A stretch of DNA of 64,000 nt from Eunapius fragilis (GCA_963681505.1 OY811984.1:1841272-1905271); one strand, 5' to 3'. Shown: positions 36,146 to 50,100, counted from the stretch's first letter. The notes: generated by a model not told the origin, from the sequence alone. Numbers and translations: made by a program.

Positions 36146-37690
36146 AATAATAATGCATTGAGATGCTTTTCAATGCATGGTTCCTGGATGATGGGGTGCT
36201 GGCTGGCCCTAAATCTGCAGTACTTAGAGCGATGCACTTGATTGAAGAATTGGGTCCTCCTTTTGGTATTTTTATCAACCTTGCCAAATGTGAGCTGTAT
36301 AGTCGTAATGAGCTGAGCAGCACCTTCCCGGTGATGATAAAGAGTTCTCAGGTGCCACATTTGGAGATACTTGGGGCCCCCATAGGTGACTTCTTGTTTT
36401 GCTCAAAGTTCATTGCTTCCAGGCGCAAGATTGCCTCAAAGCTGCTTTCTAAATTGGAAGAGGTTGCCAGTATTGATCCTCAGGTAGCTCTTATCCTCGT
36501 GCGTTTGTGTGGTGGCTTCTGCAAAATGGTGCTTGTGGCTCGAACAACACCCCCTCACCTTGCCTTTAGCTCCCTGGAGTCCTTTGACAGTGATGTCAGG
36601 ATGTGTTTTTCAAACTGTGTAGCCACGGACATTTCTGATGTAGTCTGGAAACAGGCTCAACTTGGCTTGAGCTATGGTGGCCTTGGTCTGCGCTCAATTT
36701 CACACCATTCCTGTGCGGCATACATTGCATCACTGAGCTTTTCTGGCCTGGGGAGTGCTGACAACCCTCACCTGATGCGGTCAATTGTCAAGTACAATGG
36801 TTTGGTCTCACCTCCAGATGGCATCTCTGTGGAGTCTATTTTAGCTTCCCCGATCCCACAGAGAATCTTGTCTCAGAGGCTGGATGACCACTCTTTTGGG
36901 CTTGTAATTGCAGCTGCAACTGACGCAGACAAAGCACGTCTTCTTTCTACATCTGCACCCCATGCAGCCTCTTGGCTCTCAGTTGTGCCTTCTATAGGTC
37001 TTGGGCTACATTTAGATCCCAATGAGCTTCAGATAGCAGTGAAGTGGTGGTTGGGCTTGGACACTTCCAGAGGCTCTTCATGTGGTCTCTGCCCTGATGT
37101 GGCATTGGACCCTCTGGGCCATCATGCAGCTACCTGCCGGCGTGGTGGCGATGTAGTTATACGTCACAATAGGTTGCGTGATGTCTTTCTGAGCTTTTGC
37201 CACCAAGCCCACATTGCAGCAAGGTTAGAAGCTGGAAGTGGCCTCACTCCAGGACTGGATCGCGCTCGCCCAGCTGATGTGCTAGTGAGGGAATGGGCTC
37301 AAGGCAAGCCGGCAGCCTTTGACATCACGGTCACATCTCCTCTTACCCCTGCTATTTTGGCTGAGGCAAGTAGGAGGGTGGGTGCTGCTGCTGAAGCTGC
37401 AGAAAACAGAAAGCACACAGCCAATGACCCTAAATGTGCTGAACTAGGCTGGAGGTGTGTGCCTCTAGCAGTAGAAACTTACTGCAATTGGGGTGAGGAA
37501 GCAAGAGGAACCTTTGCTCTACTGGCCACACGCTTGGCCTTTGGCTCTTCCTCATTTCGTAAAGCCAGGGTGATCAGTGACATGTTTGGAAGGTTGAATA
37601 TCACCCTGGTGAGAGCCATAGCAAGGGCCATACTGGCTAGGACTGTGATCCCTTCTGACTTTAATTAAATAATAATAATATGTTGGTGTG
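36146..37690 (+). mobile_element. 5'-truncated LINE with RT C-terminus and nuclease-like domain
   Basis: The 501-codon frame (36163-37668) begins inside the reverse transcriptase: WFLDDGVLAGP at residues 6-16 is the catalytic YxDD-type motif, followed by INLAKCEL. A thumb/connection region follows. Then a CCHC-like knuckle occurs (C307, C310, HH about 321-322, C326) and a RPAD-x14-FDITV segment at about 369-390. That order resembles site-specific LINEs with a C-terminal restriction-like endonuclease (R2/NeSL-type); the assignment is inference. The frame is intact to its stop at 37668, so this is the youngest copy here. The 5' RT motifs are missing, consistent with truncated integration. It is followed by an AATAATAATA tail. 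Confidence 0.75.
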
Positions 37691-37781
37691 CTGTATGGTT
37701 CTATATGTGCATTTATTCAATAGTGTAACCAATGTATGAAATATTGATTATTAATAATATTTTAAAAATAATAATAATAAT

Positions 37782-38011
37782 GAAAGGTGGTATATAGGAA
37801 TCAAAGGTGATGGTGGTGTAAAAAGCAAGGGAACAATCAGAAAAGGAATAATGAAATAGACCTATATTAGCACACACAGTTAAATATGACAACATGCATG
37901 CTGTCTATTTCATTATTCCTTTTCAATATCGGAAGCCTTGTTCCCTTGCTTTATACACCCCATCGCCTTTGATTCCTACATCCTTCTCGTATAAAGAATA
38001 TTTTTGTCACT
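37782..38011. mobile_element. Foldback MITE, second long palindrome
   Basis: Same family as 34251-34533: GGTGGTATATAGGAATCAAA and GTAAAAAGCAAGGGAACAA in the left arm and their imperfect complements in the right arm, around a centre with ACAGTTAAATATGACAACAT. A small deletion in the left arm makes it less symmetric. It sits about 160 bp beyond the 3' end of gene 3, just after the LINE tail. Confidence 0.85.
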
Positions 38012-38168
38012 TGTGCATATGCTCACTGATTTTTTTTTTGTTCGGGTTAAAGGAAAGGTTATATGCTAGTTCCAGATATTGGTGCCTCCTCATCATAAAG
38101 CAACTGGTGATGATATATGTTCCACATACACAATACAGATTAAATAGACCTGAATACAACAGACAGTG

Positions 38169-41100
38169 CTATCTTTGACCATTCCACATTCCAGCTCTTG
38201 TGTGGAAGTAATGGACCAGGCCAGGATACCGAATTCTGAATACCTCATATCCATGTGCAATAACCCTAATATTGGTGCAGCAGAAAATGGGTTGTGTGTG
38301 AAGTTGTGAGAACAAAGGAAATAACCAACGGTAACCAATAGGAATTAAATATCAAGTAACCAATGGTAATTAAATATACCACTCATGAAAGAAAAGCAAC
38401 AATGAAAGAAACACTACCAACTTATTTAAACCAAGCAGCATACGTGTATGCGGACAAGAAATCAAAGCAAGTGTAATTCTATTCAGATTATCTTCATGCA
38501 ATCAAATATCGAATTCAAGTGAACAGCATAGACAAACGTCCTTACGAAAACGAGCAATTAAATACTGCTCAGCTGTGCACACAACAGTGCAACCAGGGGT
38601 TTATGGGAAGGGGGAAGGGTTTAATAAATATATTCACACCAGATGAGAGGGAGTGTGCCTCTCCCATGACAGCTGGTGGGGTACTATTAGCTCCACCCGT
38701 GAGCCGCGTTAGAATGTAGTGGTATTGGAAACCGTACTTTTTGGCTTCAATTTGTAGATGTGACTTGTCATTGGAGGCACGTGCTGCAGTTAATTGCAAG
38801 GCTTAGTCGTGTAGCAAGGCTTAGTCATGCAGCAAGGCTTAGTCGTGCAGCAAGGCTTAGTCGTGTAGCAAGGCTTAGTCATGCAGCAAGGCTTAGTCAT
38901 GCAGCAAGGCTTAGTCATGCAGCAAGGCTTAGTCATGCAGCAAGGCTTAGTCATGCAGCAAGGCTTAGTCATGCAGCAAGGCTTAGTCATGCAGCAAGGC
39001 TTAGTCATGCAGCAAGGCTTAGTCATGCAGCAAGGCTTAGTCATGCAGCAAGGCTTAGTCATGTAGCAAGGCTTAGTCATGCAGCAAGGCTTAGTCATGC
39101 AGCAAGGCTTAGTCATGCAGCAAGGCTTAGTCATGCAGCAAGGCTTAGTCGTGCAGCAAGGCTTAGTCATGTAGCAAGGCTTAGTCATGCAGCAAGGCTT
39201 AGTCATGCAGCAAGGCTTAGTCATGCAGCAAGGCTTAGTCATGTAGCAAGGCTTAGTCGTGCAGCAAGGCTTAGTCATGCAGCAAGGCTTAGTCATGTAG
39301 CAAGGCTTAGTCATGTAGCAAGGCTTAGTCATGCAGCAAGGCTTAGTCATGCAGCAAGGCTTAGTCATGCAGCAAGGCTTAGTCATGTAGCAAGGCTTAG
39401 TCATGTAGCAAGGCTTAGTCGTGCAGCAAGGCTTAGTCATGCAGCAAGGCTTAGTCATGTAGCAAGGCTTAGTCATGCAGCAAGGCTTAGTCATGCAGCA
39501 AGGCTTAGTCGTGCAGCAAGGCTTAGTCGTGCAGCAAGGCTTAGTCATGTAGCAAGGCTTAGTCATGTAGCAAGGCTTAGTCATGTAGCAAGGCTTAGTC
39601 ATGCAGCAAGGCTTAGTCATGCAGCAAGGCTTAGTCATGCAGCAAGGCTTAGTCATGTAGCAAGGCTTAGTCATGCAGCAAGGCTTAGTCATGTAGCAAG
39701 GCTTAGTCATGTAGCAAGGCTTAGTCGTGCAGCAAGGCTTAGTCATGTAGCAAGGCTTAGTCATGCAGCAAGGCTTAGTCATGTAGCAAGGCTTAGTCAT
39801 GTAGCAAGGCTTAGTCGTGCAGCAAGGCTTAGTCATGCAGCAAGGCTTAGTCATGCAGCAAGGCTTAGTCATGTAGCAAGGCTTAGTCATGCAGCAAGGC
39901 TTAGTCATGCAGCAAGGCTTAGTCGTGCAGCAAGGCTTAGTCATGCAGCAAGGCTTAGTCATGCTTGCTTGTAACATTATGATGCAAGCCATTGATCTCA
40001 CTACCACAAACAGGCCCAGCCCCCTACATCCCTATCGGAGAAAAAAAGGTTGATGTTTAAGGGAGTTCATCTCCATACCTTTAAATAATAATTTTAAAAA
40101 TCATTGTTGGAGTACCATTTCTTTCCTGAAGTGTAACATTGCTGCCTAGTGTATGGCCACCTTTGGTGATATACTATTGGGCAGGGCAAACCGCATGCAA
40201 CACCTCGCAACTAAACTCCACAAAATGATCGTACTGTAATAACCTTCAACCAACTTACTTGTCCACAATATCCCAGTCCTCTCCTCCCCATTTTGTAGTA
40301 TACTTCTGGAGGTCAAATCCTCCAAACTTGTTCCAATCAGACTTGTACATACCAAACACACCATAGGTCATCTGTTCCCAGAAGCCTGCGTAACGAAAGA
40401 TTCAACAGTAACAGCAGAAAAGCCTAAGGAATAGCAAGGTTGCTTGTAAAAATAATCACTCAAGTTCCTGTCATTAATATGTTTTTAATTTTTTGAAGTT
40501 GAAGTATTGTAAGTATGATATTTAAAAATGCTAGCAGAAAAGAGCAACGAGAAAACCTAACTGTAATGTATACACAGCACCCAAGTACACACCGTTTATG
40601 TTGACTTCAGTGAAGCCAGCATTCAGCCTGAAGAACATAGGAGAAAATCCCATTTTCCCTTGAACGACGTGCTGAAAATGAAATGGTTAGTTATTTGCTC
40701 CCAAAAGAATAAATATTCCACAAGTTTTCATGCTATGCCATGCCAATTGGCCACCCCCTCCCCCTCCCCCCCATCAAAAAAAGAGTGTTTAAATGTAACC
40801 ATAAATGTTTGTGCATACGTCTTTGTTTTTCAAGTGTACCATTTTATTTCCAATGTTGGAAATGTTCGCGGAAGGATTTGGAGATACGATCATTTAAACA
40901 CACATCTTTTTATTTTCTTAAAGGGGGGGGGGGGGGGGGGGGTAGAGGGGTGTATGCAGTGTACTCTACATACCCTTCTGGTGTACTCAACAAACCCCAC
41001 AGGGAGTGTGAGGTGCATGTCGATGGTCAACACTATGCTGTTGAGGTCCTAGAATGCAGTGGGTGAAAATAAAAAACGAAGGAGATAACTGAGGTGTGGT

Positions 41101-44100
41101 TTGAAACAGGCACTTACTGTGACATAGTCAATTCCTGCCTGCAAGCCAGCTGCTCTTGAGAATGAACCAGTCTTCTTAATGAACTTCCATCTGGTGAACC
41201 ATTGCAACTGAACCACAATGACTCTACTGCTGGGTAGCCTACCTCTTAATGGCACTACTCTTCAACACATACTCCACATCAATATCTTGACTCTCAAAGT
41301 CCACCACCACCAACTCAAAGTGGTCATCGTGGGTGTGTGCATATAGCTGCAACAAATAAATGCACTTAAACACACACACAAAGGTCACTTTTAAGTCACC
41401 ATAAATGGATTAAACATTAATTAAGCAAATTCCAACAATTAATATAAAAGCAGGGGTGGGCTGGGTTGTCATGACAATTGCAAATAGTAGCCATTATGTA
41501 CACAGAGTGACACTGCCCACACTACTACAGTACATGCAACAAGGAGGTTGAAAATACCGATCACTTCTACAACACACAACATCCCAATTAATGCACACTC
41601 ACATCCTCCAAGTTTTCAATTAGATGTCTGAACCACTGCCCCAAGTTTTTCACTGTTCAAATGAAAGCAAAGAAAATAATGTGAACTTGCGCGCCAGGTA
41701 CAGATACATGTACGCAGAACAGTGATACAGTCTCAGGTCCATTAGCAGCTCAACCATGGGGGGGGGGGGGGGGGGGAAATAAAGCGTATACATGTACATT
41801 GGAGGCTATTGAAACTCTTGGTGAAGATAGCGGCTACTATGAACACCGGTCATGGCCAGACATTCATCCATTTATTCATCAATTGCGGTCAACAAAACGG
41901 CTGAATGTACTGCATAAATAAGTTAAATATGAATAAATAGACAATAGTTCATATAACGTATTCATATTTAATAAACATAGATTAGTATTTTTAAATGCTT
42001 GATGATAAATTTTTCACCTGTTTAAGAGAAATACGAATTTTTAGGCAATTATCATTGAAGTTACGTGAATGTTTTTTATTGCTGGCCATGTATAAAAAAC
42101 TAATAGAGCTTAGCAACCAATGTATGTGCTTAGCAACCAATGTATGTGCTTAGCCACTAATGTATGTGCTTAGCCAACGATGTATGTGCTTAAGGCCGAC
42201 ATACACGGGTCGACTTCCTGCCGATTTATCGCCTGCAACTCAAATGAATATGCGTAAGAACTCCGTAAAACTTTAGTTTACTGAATTTTCACCCGTATTC
42301 ATTTGAGTTGCAGGCAATAAATCGGCAGGAAGTCGACCCGTGTATGTCAGGCCTTAAGTCACCAATGTATGTGCTTAGCCAATGTATGTGCTTAGCCACC
42401 AATGTATGTACTTAGCCACCAATGTATGTGCTTTATTTTCTCTATGACCGAGCAGCAAATCTTCTCTACAATGTACGACCTGAGTAGCGCGTGTACGCAA
42501 ATACATTCAGTTAAGGGCATGTGGACATATAGAGCGACGAAGGCATTACTCACTTGTCTGGGGACCAGACCACATATGAGAACATGGGTCTGGTTGCGTC
42601 CCATAGAAGGTTTTGTGCCAGGTGCCACCAAACTGAGGCAGTACCGCAGGAATGCTAATTAACTGTTATTCTATGCTTATATCTTATTGTGGGATTGAGG
42701 GATTGTGTGGGTGTTACTACCATGGCAATCAGCAATCTGCGGTACGCTGTACTGCTGGATAATTGCATTCCTCTGGCACAAACCTTCTATGGGACGCAAC
42801 CAGACCCATATTCCCATGTAAGGTCTGGTCCCAAACTCACAGGAGATGATGATGTACACGTCCACATTCGGCGTCCACTGGAAATTTGACGTGTGGCACA
42901 CCAAGTCACTGTGGTTAGCCAGGAGGTATATGTATTCAGATGTATACACAGGATATCCTGTCGAGAACCAGAGCATATTCACATCAGTGGTCTCACACTA
43001 CTAAATGGCTTTTTTAAAACCTAAGGACATGTGCAATTATACTTACTTCGTCCAGTAAGTTTAACTTCCTGCAAACAACAAGGTCATTAGTGCAGCTGAC
43101 ACCTACACTTTTGACTTACCATTTCCAACAGGAAGCGAGAGCCCTTATCCCTGTTCTCTGTCTGCTCCAGGAAATGGACCTTCATAACCTCTCCCCTGAT
43201 GAGGTCACAATGATGTAATAAGGGTCACTATTATTCAAGCATGGCCCTCATAACAGGGAGAGATTATTAACTATGATTAAAAGGGGAGGGGGAAGTTACA
43301 GTGCACAGGTATCTGGTGGTGTCAGCACTGGCCACCATGCTCAATGTTTACCTAGCAGTCTAGGGAATATTGGGTCCTGGAATAGATTAGGGGGGCATTG
43401 GATAGGGAATATTGGGTCCTGGAATAGATTAAGGGGGAATTGGATAGGGAATATTGGGTCCTGGAATAGATTAGGGGGGAATTGGATAGGGAATATTGGG
43501 TCCTGGAATAGATTAGGGGGGCATTGGATAGGGAATATTAGGCCCTGGAATAGATTAAGGGGGGAATTGGATAGGGAATATTGGGCCCTAGAATAGATTA
43601 AGGGGGGCATTGGATAAGGAATATTGGGTCCTGGAATAGATTAAGGGGGCGTTGGATAGGGAATATTGGGCCCTGGAATAGATTAGGGGGGAATTGAATA
43701 GGGAATATTGGGTCTTGTAGTAGTATTACACTGTAGGAGAAAAATACTGGGTCAAACATCGGGTTTAGAGGGAACATTTGGTAGCAAGGTTGGAGAACAT
43801 TGGTTCCTTGCAGGCAGTTATAATTTACCAAAAAGGAGGAATTTTTTTAAAAGCATGCTGGCTGCACACCATGCACACTAATCCTACCACTGTGTGGAGT
43901 CATTGCTATATAGAATAAGCTACAGGTGTAGGTAGGTAGAGTAACCATACCGATATTTGCTGTGATTGAAGGCATTTCTGTACAAGTCAAGAAGACTGCT
44001 TGCAATCTATCAAATGGGGAGGGGGGTGAATGGTCACAATACACACGTGAAGGTTGTTGCCACCAAAAAGGGCCTAATGTCTTTTATTGTTATTTAATAT

Positions 44101-47100
44101 ATTGGAAGTCTGAAATGTCTTCTACAAAACGACTCTTATGCAGTGAAAATCGGCCTATCTCTGTCACAACATTTAAAAGGCACTGATATTAGCAATACAG
44201 TTCCAGCTCAACAAAAGCATTGCCCATCTTTATGCGTTAGGCCCATTTTCGTGGCAATGGTTCCATGTATCTGTGCATATAGCTGACCTTTTTAGATATC
44301 ACGCTGTTCCCTTGGCCCATCCTGTTGTAATTTTTGGACCATGTTTCATCAGAGGGGTACACAAGAGAGGGGAACACCTGTGACATGTTCACATTGTAGA
44401 AGGAAGGTGTAAGGAAGGAAGGTGTAAGGGGAAGGTGTAAGGGAGGAAGGTGTAAGGGAGGAAGGTGTAAGGGAGGAAGGTGTAAGGGGAAGGTGTAAGG
44501 GAGGAAGGTGTAAGGGAGGAAGGTGTAAGGAAGGAAGGTGTGAGGGAGGAAGGTGTAAGGGAGGAAGGTGTAAGGGAGGAAGGTGTAAGGGGAAGGTGTA
44601 AGGGAGGAAGGTGTAAGGGGAAGGTGTAAGGGGAAGGTGTAAGGGAGGAAGGTGTAAGGGAGGAAGGTGTAAGGGAGGAAGGTGTAAGGGGAAGGTGTAA
44701 GGAAGGAAGGTGTAAGGGAGGAATGTGTAAGGGGAAGGTGTAAGGGAGGAAGGTGTAAGGGAGGAAGGTGTAAGGGGAAGGTGTAAGGGGAAGGTGTAAG
44801 GGAGGAAGGTGTAAGGGGAAGGTGTAAGGGAGGAAGGTGTAAGAGGAAGGTGTAAGGGGAAGGTGTAAGGGAGGAAGGTGTAAGGGGAAGGTGTAAGGGA
44901 GGAAGGTGTAAGGGGAAGGTGTAAGGGAGGAAGGTGTAAGGGAGGAAGGTGTAAGGGGAAGGTGTAAGGAAGGAAGGTGTAAGGGAGGAATGTGTAAGGG
45001 GAAGGTGTAAGGGAGGAAGGTGTAAGGGAGGAAGGTGTAAGGGGAAGGTGTAAGGGAGGAAGGTGTAAGGGAGGAAGGTGTGAGGGAGGAAGGTGTAAGG
45101 GGAAGGTGTAGGAAAAGGTTTGGTCTAGACCAAAGTTCCCTTCTAAAACACCCCTACCTGATAAACACCACTGTATTTCTTTAGTTTTCGTGGAAATGCA
45201 TATTCTGCTTTGAATTCACATGGAGGTAATACAGCAAGTTGTGTCACTGTTGAAAAACAGACACAGCCAGATATGACATGCAGACTGTAAAATCCCTCAC
45301 AGATACGATCCACCACGGACAGTGCTCACCTGGGTGTATGGTGTCACCTACGAATACAACTCTTCTAAGGTCCTGTGATACAAAAATAGGCAAAAGGATT
45401 TGGCCTCTCCCGCAAGATAAGCAACACGAGGTAGTGTTATACATTGTGACACATGACAGCACTCAGTGTGGTATGCATACGACATACATGTACAGTGCAT
45501 AGAAGCAGTGGTAATACTAGTAGTACTCATGTACAGAACATAGAAGCAGTGGTAATACTAGTAGTACTCATCTACAGAACATAGAAGCAGTGGTACCACT
45601 AGTAGTACTCATGTACAGAACATAGAAGCAGTGGTAACACTAGTAGTACTCATGTACAGAACATAGAAGCAGTGGTAATACTAGTAGTACTCATGTACAG
45701 AACATAGAAGCAGTGGTAATACTAGTAGTACTCATGTACAGAACATAGAAGCAGTGGTAATACTAGTAGTACTCATGTACAGAACATAGAAGCAGTGGTA
45801 ATACTAGTAGTACTCATGTACAGAACATAGAAGCAGTGGTAATACTAGTAGTACTCATGTACAGAACATAGAAGCAACTAGTACTCATGTACAGAACATA
45901 GAAGCAGTGGTACCACTAGTAGTACTCATGTACAGAACATAGAAGCAGTGGTAATACTCATGTACAGAACATAGAAGCAGTGGTACCACTAGTAGTACTC
46001 ATGTACAGAACATAGAAGCAGTGGTAACACTAGTAGTACTCATGTACAGAACATAGAAGCAGTGGTACCACTAGTAGTACTCATGTACAGAACATAGAAG
46101 CAGTGGTAATACTAGTAGTACTCATGTACAGAACATAGAAGCAACTAGTACTCATGTACAGAACATAGAAGCAGTGGTACCACTAGTAGTACTCATGTAC
46201 AGAACATAGAAGCAGTGGTAACACTAGTAGTACTCATGTACAGAACATAGAAGCAGTGGTACCACTAGTAGTACTCATGTACAGAACATAGAAGCAGTGG
46301 TACCACTAGTAGTACTCATGTACAGAACATAGAAGCAGTGCCCGTGGTCATGTTCACTAGTAGTACACATGTGGCACTTACTTGCAAACGTAGACTGGGC
46401 AATGGCATTTGCATGATGCTGGCCATTGGTGAGGTATCGGCATATTGACCACTGTAGTCCACTGAACCATGTAAGGACATGTAAGGACAGGACCCTCCGA
46501 GAGTATAATGGTACACATGCATACACATGTATACAACACACACACATGCCCGTATGTTATGCAAATACCAATAAACATATGTACACACTCACATTCAACT
46601 GCCATTTGAAAGCACTTAGGTGATATTGAGATGAAGTCAGTTTCATGAGATAGTTTCCACTTGAACAGAAAATATCATTTGAACATAAACGCACACACAA
46701 ATAGAGAAAGTTCCAAGGCACACATATCACATAACTCACAAAGGCACACATCACATCACACATCCCACACCAAGGCACACACATCATTCACCAAGGCACA
46801 CACATCACCCACCAAGGCACACACATCACATCACCCACCAAGGCACACACATCACATCACCCACCAAGGCACACACATGATCCACCAAGGCACACACATC
46901 ACCCACCAAGGCACACATCACATCACCAAGGCACACACATCACATCACCCACCAAGGCACACACATGATCCACCAAGGCACACACATCACCCACCAAGGC
47001 ACACATCACATCACCAAGGCACACACATCACATCACCCACCAAGGCACACATCACATCACCCACCAAGGCACACATCACATCACCCACCAGTGTAAAAAA

Positions 47101-50100
47101 AGCACATACCTTGATCTCAGCCGTTAGCCTGCCATTAAACGCCTTTTCAAAGAACTCAAAGTAGTAAGGGGACCCATCCAAAAGCCTACGGCACACGGGG
47201 ATCATTGCACACCAGTACAGACTATGGGGATCATAAAGCATCCTCACTTACCAGTACGATCCACTGAGCAGAACAACAGTTGATGACCACCACTGCATGT
47301 ACAAACAAGAGGTCACAAGTATTAAATAGTCCCACCCTTCCCTAAGCAATTATGTATGACCACATATAAAAATATCCCCACTGTCCCCTCCATCACACTC
47401 CACCATCCCCTCCATCACACTCCACTGTCCCCTCCATCACTCTCCACTGTCCCCTCCATCACACCCCACTGTCCCCTCCATCACATTTCACTGTCCCCTC
47501 CATCACACTCCACCATCCCCTCCATCACATTTCACTGTCCCCTCCATCACACTCCACCATCCCCTCCATCACACTCCACCATTCCCTCCATCACACTCCA
47601 CTGTCCCCTCCATCACACTCCACTGTCCCCTCCATCACACTCCACCATCCCCTCCATCACACTCCACCATTCCCTCCATCACACTCCACCATCCCCTCCA
47701 TCACACTCCACCATCCCCTCCATCACACTCCACCATTCCCTCCATCACACTCCACCATTCCCTCCATCACACTCCACCATCCCCTCCATCACACTCCACT
47801 GTCCCCTCCATCACACTCCACCATCCCCTCCATCACACTCCACTGTCCCCTTCATCACACTCCGCTGTCCCCTCCATCTCACTCCACCATCCCCTCCATC
47901 ACACTCCACTGTCCCCTCCATCACACTCCACTGTCCCCTCCATCACACTCCACCATCCCCTCCATCACACTCCACTGTCCCCTCCATCACTCTCCACTGT
48001 CCCCTCCATCACACCCCACTGTCCCCTCCATCACATTTCACTGTCCCCTCCATCACACTCCACCATCCCCTCCATCACATTTCACTGTCCCCTCCATCAC
48101 ACTCCACCATCCCCTCCATCACACTCCACCATTCCCTCCATCACACTCCACTGTCCCCTCCATCACACTCCACTGTCCCCTCCATCACACTCCACCATCC
48201 CCTCCATCACACTCCACCATCCCCTCCATCACACTCCACCATTCCCTCCATCACACTCCACCATTCCCTCCATCACACTCCACCATCCCCTCCATCACAC
48301 TCCACTGTCCCCTCCATCACACTCCACCATCCCCTCCATCACACTCCACTGTCCCCTTCATCACACTCCGCTGTCCCCTCCATCTCACTCCACCATCCCC
48401 TCCATCACACTCCACTGTCCCCTCCATCACACTCCACTGTCCCCTCCATCACACTCCACCATCCCCTCCATCACACTCCACTGTCCCCTTCATCACACTC
48501 CGCTGTCCCCTCCATCTCCCTCCACCATCCCCTCCATCACACTCCACCATCCCCTCCATCACACTCCACTGTCCCCTCCATCCCACTCCAAAGTCCCCCC
48601 AACACTTACTGACTGAGGTTGTTTGGTGAGAGTGACCTTTGAGATCTTCATTGGATCAGCATCAGCACTCAGCCATAGTTCAAAGGAGTACAGAGCCTTG
48701 TAGTATTGGCTAACTTCAATAACAAAGTTGTAGGTGCCTGTAGTACAATTGGTCAATCCAAGTTATGAATAGGAAAGTTTTCGTTTACTTGATACTTACT
48801 CAGACACCATGTATGCATGTCAACCTACTACAAGCCAGGATTTTCTTTCCCAAGACAACAGAAACAGTTGGGTGATATCCATCATTTCCAGAGGGTTAAC
48901 AGTGACACCCTATGGTAAGCCATTATTGATCTGAACACATGCAGGTGAATTCATTAGATCCCATTAATTGTTGCTTTTGATGTACTGTTGCAGCATTTCA
49001 GTTAGTTATAAAATCTGGCAAAAACTTGTTTCACTTTAAAATGGTGAAGCAGTTGAAAGTGGCTGAGGAAGATATGCTGCTCAATGACAATGGGATGTTG
49101 AACTCAATACATTGCGATGGTATTGAATTTTCTCTTGGTCCGGTTGAACTGAAAGCATCACAAGGGCGATTATGGTGGAACTGTCCCTATACATCACACC
49201 TTGCTTTTATTTTGTGTTTCTTGTGTGTGTGTTTTTATTTGCATTGGATAACATGACTTATTGTGGTTAAAAAAACAAGCAACACATGTATTCATTCAAT
49301 TTATTATACACAGTGCATCATTATACCTGGTTGAACTGTTTTGTAGAATGCTGCTATATGTGAACGTCCGATATGATGAGTGAGGTTTTATTTTATTTTT
49401 TAAAAGCATATGAATTAAAAGACATATTGATATTTTCTGAATGTGGTTTGCTTAAGGTTTCTGATATTATGCCTTTCAGCTTGAAAATGTCATACAGTTA
49501 CTAATAACTGAAACAGGGCCACATGTTTCTATTGCCACAACTTTTGCACACAATATCAAGCTCACTATTGTACTAGGAAACAGGTATGATTATTAATGCT
49601 GTAGTGAGAACAAAGTGAAATTTTATTGGTGTGCAGATATTTGAAAATGTTCAAACACCAAACCATCCTTATTTAAAAGGACGCCAGGAAGCTTAAATAA
49701 AATTCAGCTCAACGTTTACTGCACGGCATACACAGCAGGCCTCACTACATACATAGACAGCAGGCCCTCACTACATACATAGACAGCAGGCCCTCACTAC
49801 ATACATATACAGCAGGCCCTCACTACATACATACACAGCAGGCCCTCACTACATACATACACAGCAGGCCCTCACTATACATACACAGCAGGCCCTCACT
49901 ATACATACACAGCAGGCCCTCACTACATACATACACAGCAGGCCCTCACTACATACATACACAGCAGGCACTCACTACATACGTACACAGCAGGCCCTCA
50001 CTACATACATACACAGCAGGCACTCACTATACATACACAGCAGGCCCTCACTACATACATACACAGCAGGCCCTCACTATACATACACAGCAGGCACTCA

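Noticed and set aside
38760-40007. 404- and 405-codon ORFs on both strands
   Set aside because: They lie entirely in the 18-bp satellite inside intron 22 of gene 3. A period divisible by three without stops explains them.
47356-48612. 418-codon ORF rich in His, Pro and Ser
   Set aside because: Produced by the 21-22-bp array in intron 5 of gene 3, on the strand opposite to the gene.
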